From UKL13-2 sp044229235 (GTDB lineage Bacteria > Pseudomonadota > Gammaproteobacteria > Burkholderiales > Usitatibacteraceae), in the NCBI GenBank assembly GCA_044229235.1, contig JBGATH010000017.1, forward strand, positions 18,765 to 82,764: a DNA stretch of 64,000 bases. Direction: 5' to 3'. A model generated the notes under the pieces. The model saw nothing but the letters and a program-made list of their open reading frames with translations, made no database searches and was not told the origin of the DNA. The position numbers and the translations under genes were made by a program. Within the stretch, counting starts at the first letter, position 1. The number at the start of each line of letters is the position of its first letter. This document shows positions 1 to 8,874 of the stretch, one piece after another.

Positions 1-279
1 TGAAATGAAGCCGGGATAGAGGTGCTTGCCGGGCAGCGAGACCACCGTGGCACCGCCTGCATCGGGCACTTCACTGGCGCTGCCGACGGCAACGATGCGG
101 CCCTTGTCGAACAGCATGCGGCCATTGCTGATCACCGCACCGCTCACGGTGTGGATGGTGGCGCCGGTGATCAGGATGGGTTTTTGCTGCGGCGGTGGCG
201 GGATGTTGGGGCTCGCGTTGGCGGCGAATGCCACAGCGATCGCCGCGCCTGTCGCCAGGAGTTTCAGTGCGGACTTCAT
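1..279 (-). CDS. Secreted amidohydrolase, N-terminal part (runs off the window)
   Basis: Only the first 93 codons are present; the gene continues beyond base 1. The protein opens with a signal peptide (MKSALKLLATGAAIAVAFA, then ANA) and a Pro-rich linker. The short beta-rich segment that follows (ILITGATIHTVSG, GRIVAVG, LPGKHLYPGFIS) is the usual N-terminal sandwich of metal-dependent amidohydrolases, just before their HxH motif. The start ATG at 277-279 overlaps the TGA of the upstream amidohydrolase (shared ATGA) and has a strong GGAGG site inside that gene, so the two are translationally coupled. Substrate unknown; imidazolonepropionase-like or peptidase-type amidohydrolases are the likely relatives. 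The family call is firm, the function is not. Confidence 0.8.
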   Translation of the reverse strand, partial: MKSALKLLATGAAIAVAFAANASPNIPPPPQQKPILITGATIHTVSGAVISNGRMLFDKGRIVAVGSASEVPDAGGATVVSLPGKHLYPGFIS

Positions 280-3200
280 CGTGCGTCCTCCGTGCATTCA
301 TGCCAGGTGCCGCCATTCCAGTATTCGCCGCGATAGGCGTTGTCCTGGTGCATGGCGCGATGCAGGGCCATGAAGGCCAGCACATCGGTAATGGTGGGTG
401 GTCCGGCTGGTGGGTCACTGCCTGGGCCGCTGCCCGGGGCGCCGGGTGCGCCGGCGCGTGCCGTCGCTGCGGCGAGGCGCGCGAGCCGCACCGGCAATGC
501 CTTGGCAAGCAGGCGCTGGCGCTCCGTTGCGGCTTCCGCGCGCAAGCGCTTGTCGGTTTCGATGTCAAAGTAGCGCTGTCCCTCGATCCAGGTCTGCTCG
601 GCGCGCGCCTGCGGCGAGAGCGGATTGGCGTTCCAGATGACGAAGTCCGCGTCTTTGCCCACTTCCAGCGAACCGACGCGGTTGTCGATGCGCAGCTGCT
701 TTGCGGCGTTGTTGGTGACAAACTTCAGCGCTTCAGTTTCGGGCACGCCGCCGTACCGCACCGCCTTGCCGGCTTCGCTGTTGAGTCGCCGCGCCAGTTC
801 ATCGCTGTCGGAATTGAAGGTGGTCAGCACCCCGGCGTGATACATCAGCGCGCCGTTGGTGGGAATGGCATCAACCACTTCCATCTTGTATGCCCACCAG
901 TCGGAGAACGTCGATCCGCCGGCGCCGATGCTGGCGATGGCGTCAGCCACCTTGTAGCCTTCCAATACGTGTTGGAAGGTGGCGACCGTGACGCCGAACT
1001 CCTTTGCGAAGCGCGCGAACATCAGGATCTCGTCGGCGCGGTATGAATGGATGTGCACCACGCGCTTCTTCTCGAGGATTTCCACCAGCGTATCGAGCTG
1101 CAGGTTGCGCCGCGGTTCCGGTGTGCCTTTGGGTGCCGCGCGCCAGGCGGCCCAGGTTTTCTGGTAGTGGCGGGCAGCGAGAAAGCTGTCGCGCAGTACC
1201 TGCTCGACGCCCATGCGGGTTTGTGGATACCGCGTGTTCTGGCCTTCCCAGTTGCTTTGCTTGACGTTCTCGCCCAGCGCGAACTTGATGCCCGGCATGG
1301 CGCCGGCAAATTTCAGGCTTTCGCCGTCACCGCCCCAGCGCATCTTGATGGTCTGGCTCTGGCCGCCGATGGTGTTGGCCGAGCCGTGCAGTACGTTGGC
1401 CGCGGTCACGCCGCCGGCCAGTTGCCGGTAGATGCTGATGTCGGTACCGTTAAGCACATCGCCGATGCGCACTTCGGCAGTCACGGAACTGGACCCTTCG
1501 TTGATGCCGTTGGTGATGGCCGTGTGGGAATGCGCGTCAATGATCCCGGGCGTGACATGCTTGCCGGCCGCGTCGATGGTGAAGGCACCTTCGGGTGCGG
1601 CGAGGCCCTTGCCGATGGCGGCAATTTGACCGCTTCGTACCAGAACGTCTGTTGATTCGAGTTTGCCGGAGGCCGCGCTGGTCCATACGGTGGCGTTCCT
1701 GACCAGGACGGCAGCGGGCTTGAACGCCGCACCGACGCCGAATGCCCCGGCCGGGTACACGCTGGCGACGCTGACGGGTGCTTCCGGTTTCTCGGCAGGC
1801 GCGGGTTCGGCGAAAGCCGCGGTGCGCGTCGCAGACCACGGCGCAGAAGCGGCACCGGCAGGCTGCATGGTCCCGCGCATGGTATCGCCAGAGCCTTCCG
1901 CCACGACCTGCTGGCGTGCGCCGGTGGCATTGCGTCCGCACGGCATGTTCACCACCAGCTGGCGCCCCTCGACGGAAACATCGCAGTTGCCGCCATCCAG
2001 TGACAATGTCGGTCGTGCCCTGGTGCCGGCGATCGACCACTCCAGGCTGCGGCCGCCTTGCGTTACATTCCACTTGCCGCGTGGATCGAAGCGATCATGC
2101 GCCGCCGTCGTGTACGGCTTGCCATCGACGAAGGCAATTTCAATTTCCGCCCGCTCATTGGTGAAAAGGTCCCCTTTGGCCACGACGACGTTGGCCATGT
2201 GGCCGGGTTCCAGGGAGCCAAGATGCTGCTGCGCACCGATCAGCCTGGCCGGCGTGGTGGTAAGCGCCGCCAGCGCCTGGTCTGCCGGCAGGCCGCGCTT
2301 CACGGCCAGCCGCAGTTGCGGCCAGAACTCGCGAGCGGCATCGCGCATGCCGTTGGCAGTCACCGCAAAGTTGATGCCGGTTTGGCTCAGGATGGCCAGA
2401 TTAGACGGGGCTTGCTCCCAGTGTTGCAACTGTTCCAGCGACACGTCGATGGCGCTGTCGGGGTTCTCCACTTCCGGCGGCGGCGGGAAATTCAAGGGCA
2501 CGATGAGTGGCAGGTTGGCGGCTTTCACCAGCGCCGCGCGACGGTACTCGTAGCCATTGCCCTGCGCCACCACTTTCAGGCCGAATTCGTCGCGGATCCT
2601 GGCGATGCGCGCGAAATCCTGCTCGCCTCCGGTGGCGTAAATGACCGGTTGCCTGCCGGCCAGTGCGGACATCAGTGCATCCAGTGAGGCATTGGGATCC
2701 GGGCGCTCGGTGGATTTACCGGATTGATAGGCCTCGTTGGCGCTGCGATACCAGCGCGCATCGTAGAGCGACTGTCGCAGCAAGGCGATGGCACCCATCA
2801 TCGAACCGGGGTAGCTGCGAAAGCCGCGTTCGGTTTCGTTGGCAAGGTGCATGGCAGCGCGCGGCAAAATCACCAGCGCCTTCGCATCGCTGCCATCGGC
2901 CATATTCACCAATGCACTCTGGCCACGCAGCACACCGACGGCGGGGCCGGCGAGCACGGTGGTGAAGCCGAGTCCCCGTGCCACCTTTATTTCGTCGGCC
3001 TTCGGTTCCAGCAGCGTGGAAACATCGAAGTCGGAGCGAATGGAGCGGTTCCACGCCGACAGACTGCGCGGTCCGGGAGGGGCCGGCTCCGGCGCGGCGG
3101 CAGGCGGTGGACCGCCGAATGTCATCGGCGTGGCAACACGCGCACGCGCCGCTGTCGGGACGCCGACGCTGCTGGCCAGATCGACAAATCCCGCGTAGAC

Positions 3201-3479
3201 GGTGCGACCGTCCAGTTGCCACACGCGTGCGCCCTTGGGCACTGCCACATCGGCGCCGACGGCAACGACACGTCCGTCGCGCAGTATCAGTGTGCCCCTT
3301 TCAATGGCCTTGCCCGGCGACACCACGATGCGTGCGCCGGTCAGTGCATGCCAGCGCGGGGTGTTGTCGCGCAGGCTTTCAATTCGATTGGTGCTGGTCT
3401 GTGCAGTGGCTGCGGCAGCGACGCCGAGCGATGTGACTGCAAAAAACATCCTCATGCGACGACTGCGCGCACGCTGCAT
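276..3479 (-). CDS. Secreted tandem-domain amidohydrolase, first domain degenerate
   Basis: A 1067-residue exported protein. An upstream in-frame ATG exists, but the start at 3479 has a good site (AGGAGAGCAGC) and puts the signal peptide (MRMFFAVTSLGVAAAATAQ) at the N terminus. There are two amidohydrolase modules. The first has the sandwich strands and a YAGFVDLASSVG segment where PGFIDxHxH is expected, so its metal-binding histidines are missing. The second, in the last two fifths, is complete: PGIIDAHSHTAIT, a candidate lysine in KFALGENVKQSN, VHIHSYRADE, TFQHVLEG and FNSDSDE supply the expected ligands. The C terminus is Pro/Gly-rich and ends in a short Trp-containing tail. Probably hydrolyses amide or peptide bonds in the periplasm. 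It is coupled by ATGA to a second amidohydrolase. Confidence 0.82.
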   Translation of the reverse strand: MQRARSRRMRMFFAVTSLGVAAAATAQTSTNRIESLRDNTPRWHALTGARIVVSPGKAIERGTLILRDGRVVAVGADVAVPKGARVWQLDGRTVYAGFVDLASSVGVPTAARARVATPMTFGGPPPAAAPEPAPPGPRSLSAWNRSIRSDFDVSTLLEPKADEIKVARGLGFTTVLAGPAVGVLRGQSALVNMADGSDAKALVILPRAAMHLANETERGFRSYPGSMMGAIALLRQSLYDARWYRSANEAYQSGKSTERPDPNASLDALMSALAGRQPVIYATGGEQDFARIARIRDEFGLKVVAQGNGYEYRRAALVKAANLPLIVPLNFPPPPEVENPDSAIDVSLEQLQHWEQAPSNLAILSQTGINFAVTANGMRDAAREFWPQLRLAVKRGLPADQALAALTTTPARLIGAQQHLGSLEPGHMANVVVAKGDLFTNERAEIEIAFVDGKPYTTAAHDRFDPRGKWNVTQGGRSLEWSIAGTRARPTLSLDGGNCDVSVEGRQLVVNMPCGRNATGARQQVVAEGSGDTMRGTMQPAGAASAPWSATRTAAFAEPAPAEKPEAPVSVASVYPAGAFGVGAAFKPAAVLVRNATVWTSAASGKLESTDVLVRSGQIAAIGKGLAAPEGAFTIDAAGKHVTPGIIDAHSHTAITNGINEGSSSVTAEVRIGDVLNGTDISIYRQLAGGVTAANVLHGSANTIGGQSQTIKMRWGGDGESLKFAGAMPGIKFALGENVKQSNWEGQNTRYPQTRMGVEQVLRDSFLAARHYQKTWAAWRAAPKGTPEPRRNLQLDTLVEILEKKRVVHIHSYRADEILMFARFAKEFGVTVATFQHVLEGYKVADAIASIGAGGSTFSDWWAYKMEVVDAIPTNGALMYHAGVLTTFNSDSDELARRLNSEAGKAVRYGGVPETEALKFVTNNAAKQLRIDNRVGSLEVGKDADFVIWNANPLSPQARAEQTWIEGQRYFDIETDKRLRAEAATERQRLLAKALPVRLARLAAATARAGAPGAPGSGPGSDPPAGPPTITDVLAFMALHRAMHQDNAYRGEYWNGGTWHECTEDAR

Positions 3480-3741
3480 GCTGCTCTCCTGGTGGGTTTG
3501 CCCGGCGCACCATGTGGCGCGCCTGTTTTTAGGATGCAATCGGGCAATCGGTGGCTTGAAGGTGCCCGGAAGCGACACCGGACTCTAGCGCGGGAAGTTA
3601 CCGCTCACAAGTCAAAGGTATTTTCGTTTGTAACAATCTGCGCCGGCGCGTTGCGTTGCCACCGGCGATGGCCGTTGGTTTGACGCAAATGAACAGGCCC
3701 GCATCGGGCGGGCCTGGTGTTGTTTCGGTGGTTCGCAGGAT
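3480..3741. other. Intergenic region between amidohydrolase start and malate synthase stop
   Basis: This 262-base gap holds the leader of the amidohydrolase operon (transcribed leftward) and the 3' end of malate synthase. Apart from the hairpin at 3694-3716 I see no RNA gene, repeat or convincing short reading frame. Confidence 0.5.
3694..3716 (-). terminator. Hairpin after malate synthase
   Basis: CAGGCCCGC and GCGGGCCTG form a perfect 9-bp stem with a five-base loop, 26 bases past the malate synthase stop. On the minus strand it is followed by TTCATTTG, so the U-tract is poor. Intrinsic termination is plausible but not certain. Confidence 0.5.
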
Positions 3742-5343
3742 TCAGGCAATCGCCCGGTAGGCCGGCAAAGTCAGGAATTCCTCGTAGTTGTCGTCCATGA
3801 TGAGTTCTTCCAGCATGGCCGCGCCTTCGGGGTACTTGCCGGCGGCGTAGGCAGCCTCGCCGACGATGCCGGGTGTTTTTTTCAGTTCATCGGCGATAAG
3901 CGGCGTCACCATTTCCTTGGTGACCTTTCGGCCATCGGCCAGCACGCCCTTGGGTGAACGGATCCACTGCCACACCTGCGAACGCGATATCTCAGCGGTC
4001 GCCGCGTCTTCCATCAGGTTGAAGATCGGCACGCAGCCATTGCCGGCGAGCCAAGAGCCGATGTACTGGATACCGACCTGGATGTTGTTGCGCAGGCCCG
4101 CTTCGGTGATGGGGCCTTCCGGCCGGAAGTCGAGCAGGTCTTTGGCGGCGTAGGACACGTCGTCGCGTTGACGCGAAATCTGGTTCGGGCCCGGCATGTG
4201 CGCATCGAATACTTCCTTGGCCACACCGACGAGGCCGGGGTGTGCCACCCAGGTGCCGTCGCAGCCGTCGGTGACTTCGCGAATCTTGTCGGCGCGCACT
4301 TTCTCGAACGCGGCGGCGTTGGCCGCCTCGTCGTTCTTGATGGGGATTTGCGCCGCCATGCCGCCCATCGCAAAGGTGCCCCGTTTGTGGCAGGTCTTGA
4401 CCAGCGTGAGCGCATAGGCACGCAGAAAGGGCGAGAGCATGGTCACCGTGGCGCGGTCGGCCAGGCAGAAGTCCTTATTGAGGCGGAATTTCTTGATCGC
4501 GGAGAAGATGTAATCCCAGCGGCCGATGTTGAGGCCGGCGCTGTGCTCGCGCAGTTCGTAGAGGATCTCATCCATTTCAAAAGCGGCAACAATGGTTTCG
4601 ATCAGCACGGTCGCCTTGATCGAACCTTGCGGCACGCCCATCTCGTTTTGTGCCATCACGAAGATGTCGTTCCAGAGGCGCGCCTCGCGGTGCGACTCCA
4701 TTTTCGGCAGGTAGAGGTACACGCCGGAGCCGCGCGCAAGCAGTGTCTTCACGTTGTGGAAAAAGTACATGGCGAAATCAAAAATCGCGCCGGATACCGG
4801 TTTGCCGTCGATCGTGATGTGCTTCTCGTCGAGGTGCCATCCGCGCGGTCGCGGAATCAGCACTGCCACCTTGTCGTTGAGCTTGTAGCTCTTGCCGTTT
4901 TGTTCCAGCGTGATGCTGCGCAGGTTCGCGTCGCGCAGGTTGATCTGGCCCTCGATCATATTGTCCCAGGTGGGGCAGTTGGCGTCCTCGAAATCGGCGA
5001 GGAAGGTGGACGCGCCGGAATTGAGGGCGTTGATCACCATTTTGCGATCGGTGGGACCGGTGATCTCGACGCGCCGATCCTGAAAGTCGGCGGGAACGCC
5101 CGCAACGCGCCAGTTCCCTTCGCGAACCGCCTTGGTCTCCGGCAGAAAATCCGGGAGGACACCGGCATCGAACTGCATCTGGCGTGCTGCGCGCGCCGCG
5201 AGCAGAGACTGGCGGGTGGTTTCAAACCTGCGCGCCAGCTTGACGTAAAAATCCAGGGCGTCCGCGCTCAGGATGGCGGCGAATGCATCGCTCACCGGGG
5301 CATTGATGGCGAGACCGGGCGGCAGGTTATGAATGGTGTCCAT
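3742..5343 (-). CDS. aceB: Malate synthase A
   Basis: Condenses glyoxylate with acetyl-CoA to malate, the second glyoxylate-shunt step, in the cytoplasm. The 533-residue length fits the short A form. Family blocks are clear: GPTDRKMVINALNSGA near the N terminus, AGLNIGRWDYIFS (signature with the active-site Arg) in the middle, and GTWVAHPGLV later. A longer frame starts seven codons upstream, but the ATG at 5343 (MDTIHNLPPG) has ACGGAG eight bases ahead and suits the family. It is divergent from a LysR regulator across a 223-bp region with a dyad. No isocitrate lyase gene lies in this window, so the shunt partner is elsewhere. Confidence 0.96.
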   Translation of the reverse strand: MDTIHNLPPGLAINAPVSDAFAAILSADALDFYVKLARRFETTRQSLLAARAARQMQFDAGVLPDFLPETKAVREGNWRVAGVPADFQDRRVEITGPTDRKMVINALNSGASTFLADFEDANCPTWDNMIEGQINLRDANLRSITLEQNGKSYKLNDKVAVLIPRPRGWHLDEKHITIDGKPVSGAIFDFAMYFFHNVKTLLARGSGVYLYLPKMESHREARLWNDIFVMAQNEMGVPQGSIKATVLIETIVAAFEMDEILYELREHSAGLNIGRWDYIFSAIKKFRLNKDFCLADRATVTMLSPFLRAYALTLVKTCHKRGTFAMGGMAAQIPIKNDEAANAAAFEKVRADKIREVTDGCDGTWVAHPGLVGVAKEVFDAHMPGPNQISRQRDDVSYAAKDLLDFRPEGPITEAGLRNNIQVGIQYIGSWLAGNGCVPIFNLMEDAATAEISRSQVWQWIRSPKGVLADGRKVTKEMVTPLIADELKKTPGIVGEAAYAAGKYPEGAAMLEELIMDDNYEEFLTLPAYRAIA

Positions 5344-5433
5344 GGTGACTCCGTGCAGGTGCAAACAGCGGCGTGCGGCATTCGACCTTCGGCGCCGACA
5401 CAGGAAAAATCTTCTTCCGAATTCACAAAGAGT

Positions 5434-5445
5434 GTATTACGATAC
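5434..5445. promoter_or_regulatory. Candidate LysR-type operator between aceB and its divergent regulator
   Basis: GTAT-TACG-ATAC is a perfect 4+4 dyad in the AT-rich middle of the divergent intergenic region. It is flanked by two direct copies of CACAAAGA (5424-5431 and 5450-5457). LysR-type regulators commonly bind such dyads next to their own gene and control the divergent neighbour. The assignment rests on position and symmetry only. Confidence 0.4.
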
Positions 5446-5566
5446 TTGCACAAAGATAATCGCCACTGTTTCATAAGCATTTAATACCGTCCCCCGCGGC
5501 GCGTGCTTGTGCCGAGCAGCTGAGCGAGCAGCATTGCAGGGAGCGCAAGGCTACTCGGAGAATTGC

Positions 5567-6481
5567 ATGGATCACTTGAAGGCACTGCAGACGTTCCTGG
5601 ACGTCGCAAAGAGCGAAAGCCTGTCGGCCGTGGCGCGCGACGAGGGGGTGACACCCGCCATGGTGGGGCGGCGCATCGACCAGCTCGAAGAGCGCCTCGG
5701 CGTTAAGCTGTTCAAGCGTTCGACGCGCAAGATCACGCTGACGCCGGAAGGCGTGTCGTTTCACGATGAGGTGCGCAGTATTCTCGGCGAACTGCGTGCG
5801 GCCGAGGAGTCACTGACGGCGGGAGCCCGAAGTGCGACCGGCAGGCTGATCGTTTCGGCGCCGACCGCGTTCGGCAGAAAGCATATCGCCCCGCATCTGC
5901 CGGCGTTCGTCGCTGCGCACCCCAACCTGAACGTGACGCTGCACTTGTCCGAGCGCATCGTTGACCTGAAGAACGAGCGGGTGGACCTCGCCATTCGCAT
6001 CGCGGACCTGAAAAACGCCGACCTGATTGCCACCAAGCTTGCCCGCAATCATCGCGTGGTGGTGGCGTCACCCGAGTATTTTCGGCGACACGGCAAGCCG
6101 GCGGCACTGACGGATATCACCCGCCACAATTGCCTGGTTACCTCGACCGAGGAAGGGCTGAATGACAGCTGGTCATTTCGTGACGGCACGCGCAACCTCA
6201 GCATCAAGGTCGCCGGCCACATGAATTGCAATGACGGTGAAGTCCTGACGCGATGGGCGCTTGCCGGTCACGGCCTGGCATGGCGCAGTTCCTGGGAGGT
6301 TGCGGAGGAAATCGAGAAGGGTCGTCTGGTGGAAGTGCTGGGCAAGTTTGCCGCGCCAGGCACGGATATTCACGCCGTGTACCCGGACCGCAAATTCCTT
6401 CCCGCCAAGGTGCGGCTGTTCATCGACTTCCTGAAGAAGTCTTTCGGCGATCCGCCTTACTGGGAAGTGCCCCGCAAGTAG
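5567..6481 (+). CDS. LysR-family transcriptional regulator
   Basis: 304 residues. The first 60 form the winged helix (MDHLKALQTFLDVAKSES, then AVARDEGVTPAMVGRRIDQL and RLGVKLFKRSTRKITLTPEG), followed by the LysR linker helix and the periplasmic-binding-like effector domain (GRLIVSAPTAFGRKHIAPHL, RVDLAIRI). The start is the ATG at 5567, preceded by CGGAG; an upstream ATG would add 20 residues ahead of the helix. It is divergent from malate synthase, so control of acetate/glyoxylate metabolism is a reasonable inference. However, this subfamily often regulates unrelated oxidoreductases, so the target is unproven. Confidence 0.92.
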   Translation: MDHLKALQTFLDVAKSESLSAVARDEGVTPAMVGRRIDQLEERLGVKLFKRSTRKITLTPEGVSFHDEVRSILGELRAAEESLTAGARSATGRLIVSAPTAFGRKHIAPHLPAFVAAHPNLNVTLHLSERIVDLKNERVDLAIRIADLKNADLIATKLARNHRVVVASPEYFRRHGKPAALTDITRHNCLVTSTEEGLNDSWSFRDGTRNLSIKVAGHMNCNDGEVLTRWALAGHGLAWRSSWEVAEEIEKGRLVEVLGKFAAPGTDIHAVYPDRKFLPAKVRLFIDFLKKSFGDPPYWEVPRK

Positions 6482-6504
6482 CCGCAGGGCAAACCGCATG
6501 GAAA

Positions 6505-6533
6505 AAAATCGGCGGCCTGGGGCCGCCGATTTT
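6505..6533. terminator. Bidirectional terminator between LysR and FecR genes
   Basis: A perfect 13-bp stem (AAAATCGGCGGCC / GGCCGCCGATTTT) with a 3-base loop. It has a T-rich tail on the right and an A-rich run on the left, so it can stop transcripts from both converging genes. Confidence 0.85.
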
Positions 6534-6606
6534 CTTTAGGGGCTTTGCGCAGAACTGCATACCGGTATGGCCACGCCGGACAGCCGCAGCACACGTCCGG
6601 CATCGT

Positions 6607-8598
6607 TCAATTCTGCTGGACGTTAGGCCGATTCCGACCGTCGCGCGCCGGGCCATCCCGGTCATTCTGTTCCGGTCGCGGCTTGTTGGCGGCTTCCGGT
6701 GGCTTGACCTTTGGTGCTGCGGGTTCCGCGGGTACAACAGCGCGCGGCGCGACGGGCTCCGCCGAGCGCCTTGGCGGCGGTGGCACGGTAACGGGCGCCG
6801 GCGCGGTGCGTGCAGGCTCGGCCGCCGGCTGCGGGACGCGGGGCTGGCGTGCGCGCGTATCGCGCTCAGGCATGGCCGGCGGCACATTGCCCGGTTGCAC
6901 GGATGGTGGCGGCGCAACCGGCGTCGGCGCGCTGTTTGGTTGGCGCTGGCGCGGCACCCGCGGCTCAACAGGCGCCTGCGGCACCACGGGCGGACTGGCT
7001 GTTGCGGGCTGCGGCACGGCGCCGGGAATGGGAGCCGGGTATGCGCCCGTGTGGCTAGGCTGCGCGAGCGGCTTGATCGGTGCCGAAGGTTGCGGCAAGG
7101 GTACCGGCAACGGGCCGCCGGCAGCGGGCTCGGGGTTTGCTTTTACGCGCGGCGGGCGATAAACCGGCGCGGGTGTATTGCCAGGCGAGGCACCGGGCAC
7201 CGGCGCCGGCATCGGCGGCTGCGCAAATTGCGGTTTCGGCTGCGATGCTCCCTGCACGCGATCCGGCATTTGTGTGTCGTTGCGGCGATCCCGGCTGCGT
7301 GGCACCGGCTGCATGCCGATCTGATTGATGGTTCCGTGATCGGCGATACCGCGTGGATTCACCCGCGTCACGTTGGGCCCGACGCGACCGCCGGTAACAA
7401 ACACATTGTTCTGCACGATGGTCGCACCATCAAGGTGATTGCGGTAGCTTGCCGGCGGGCGCACTGGCCCGCTGTCGCTGACATGATTCAGGCGCCGGAT
7501 GTAGGCGGTGTTATTTGTGTAGTGAGGAACGTAGTTTTCGCGCGGACCAAGCGGGAACCAGCCCACTGCCGGCCCTGAGGAAATCGTGATGCCGATGCCC
7601 GGCTGCCCATACCATGCAACCAGCGCCGGGGCGTATACCGGCCGGGCCGCGTAGGCACCGGGCCACCAGCACCAGCGGTTGCGCACCTGCACCCAGCGTC
7701 CGTAATGAAATGGTGCAAATCCCCACGAAGCGTCGTCAATCCAGGTCCAGCCCCAAGGCCGCACATACGACCAGCGACCGTATCGATAGGGTGCCCAGTC
7801 TGCCACCACCACGCGCGGGTACCAGACACGACCGTACTCAGCTTCGTCGCGCCACTCGCCGTATGAATCAAGATCTTCGTAACCCGTCATGTAGGGAGAC
7901 ACCACGGTCTCCGTTACGACCCGGCTGTGAACCTGGTCCCACGCCTGGTCGCGCGCGTCGGCCCATCGATCAAACCCCGATTCCATGGCGATTTCAAAGC
8001 GGAAATCCAGGCCGTTGCCGACGCGACGCACCACCAGTTGCTTGCCCGCGTCGATGGCAATGCGCGTGTCGCCGCTTTCGAAGCGCGCGCGACCGGCGAA
8101 CACGGCGATGCGAGACTCCGCGCCGTCTGCGGCGGCAGACAGGCGATAGCGACCACCACTTTCGAAAGTGGTGCGGCCATCTGCAGTGTCCACACTGATC
8201 GACTCGCGGTACTCGGTACTTGCATAGGCGCGTGTACGAATCTGGATGGTGCCGCGCTGCAGGTAGCCTTCCGCGCTGTCGTCGAGCAGGCGTACAAAAT
8301 CAAACACCGTGTCGTCATTGAAGCGAATCGCCGTCGCACCAAAACGCACCTCGGCCCTTGATGCGCCGCGCGTCCAGATCGAATTTTCGCTGGTGACCGG
8401 AAAGTTGAGCAGGGCGGGTTGCCAGCCTTCGTCCCGATCGGCGAAGAACGACACCTTGCCATCCGCGAAGGAGAGGCGACCGGCGCGTGCCGGTGGATCG
8501 GTCTGCGCGAGCGCTGCCGGTGCGAGCCCGGCCAGCAATGCTGCAATGCACAAGAAGGAAAGGCGCTGGAGAAAGACTTCAAACGGGAATCGCGGCAT
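6607..8598 (-). CDS. Secreted FecR-domain protein with Trp/Tyr-rich and proline-rich regions
   Basis: 663 residues. The start at 8598 has AGAGGTCAGC ahead of it and yields a signal peptide ending in LAPAALAQ. Residues of about 40-180 resemble a FecR-type beta domain (ARAGRLSFADGKVSFF, NSIWTRGASRAEVRFG, ESISVDTADGRTTFESGG). Next is a Trp/Tyr-rich block (YGRVWYPRVV, YRYGRWSYVRPWGWTWID, PFHYGRWVQV) as in DUF6600 proteins. The last 250 residues are Pro/Ala-rich and probably disordered. There is no FecI-type sigma factor or TonB receptor beside it, so it is probably not an iron signal transducer. An envelope structural or surface role is a guess. Confidence 0.8.
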   Translation of the reverse strand: MPRFPFEVFLQRLSFLCIAALLAGLAPAALAQTDPPARAGRLSFADGKVSFFADRDEGWQPALLNFPVTSENSIWTRGASRAEVRFGATAIRFNDDTVFDFVRLLDDSAEGYLQRGTIQIRTRAYASTEYRESISVDTADGRTTFESGGRYRLSAAADGAESRIAVFAGRARFESGDTRIAIDAGKQLVVRRVGNGLDFRFEIAMESGFDRWADARDQAWDQVHSRVVTETVVSPYMTGYEDLDSYGEWRDEAEYGRVWYPRVVVADWAPYRYGRWSYVRPWGWTWIDDASWGFAPFHYGRWVQVRNRWCWWPGAYAARPVYAPALVAWYGQPGIGITISSGPAVGWFPLGPRENYVPHYTNNTAYIRRLNHVSDSGPVRPPASYRNHLDGATIVQNNVFVTGGRVGPNVTRVNPRGIADHGTINQIGMQPVPRSRDRRNDTQMPDRVQGASQPKPQFAQPPMPAPVPGASPGNTPAPVYRPPRVKANPEPAAGGPLPVPLPQPSAPIKPLAQPSHTGAYPAPIPGAVPQPATASPPVVPQAPVEPRVPRQRQPNSAPTPVAPPPSVQPGNVPPAMPERDTRARQPRVPQPAAEPARTAPAPVTVPPPPRRSAEPVAPRAVVPAEPAAPKVKPPEAANKPRPEQNDRDGPARDGRNRPNVQQN

Positions 8599-8874
8599 GC
8601 TGACCTCTCGTGTTCGCGCTGGTGACGCTGATGGTGGGTTAACGGCTGGTGTGCCCGCGCCGTTGACGGGGATTGCAGGGAGCACCCTCACGCAGTCGCG
8701 GTGCCAAGGGGGCTGAACAAGCGCATGTTTTCATGAGAAGATTGAATGTCAAGCTTCATGCGGTCCCGGCGGGCCTGCCACAGGAGTCGTTTATCCGCGT
8801 GCATTCGCCGGGTACCGTGGTTCACCCCCACATTTCCGGCGCAACGCAACCCATCTTGAAAGCAGAGTGACGCG

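Noticed and set aside
195..3683. Several frames of 200-320 codons on the plus strand across the amidohydrolase
   Set aside because: The minus-strand protein has a signal peptide and metal-ligand motifs; the others have no recognisable sequence or ribosome site.
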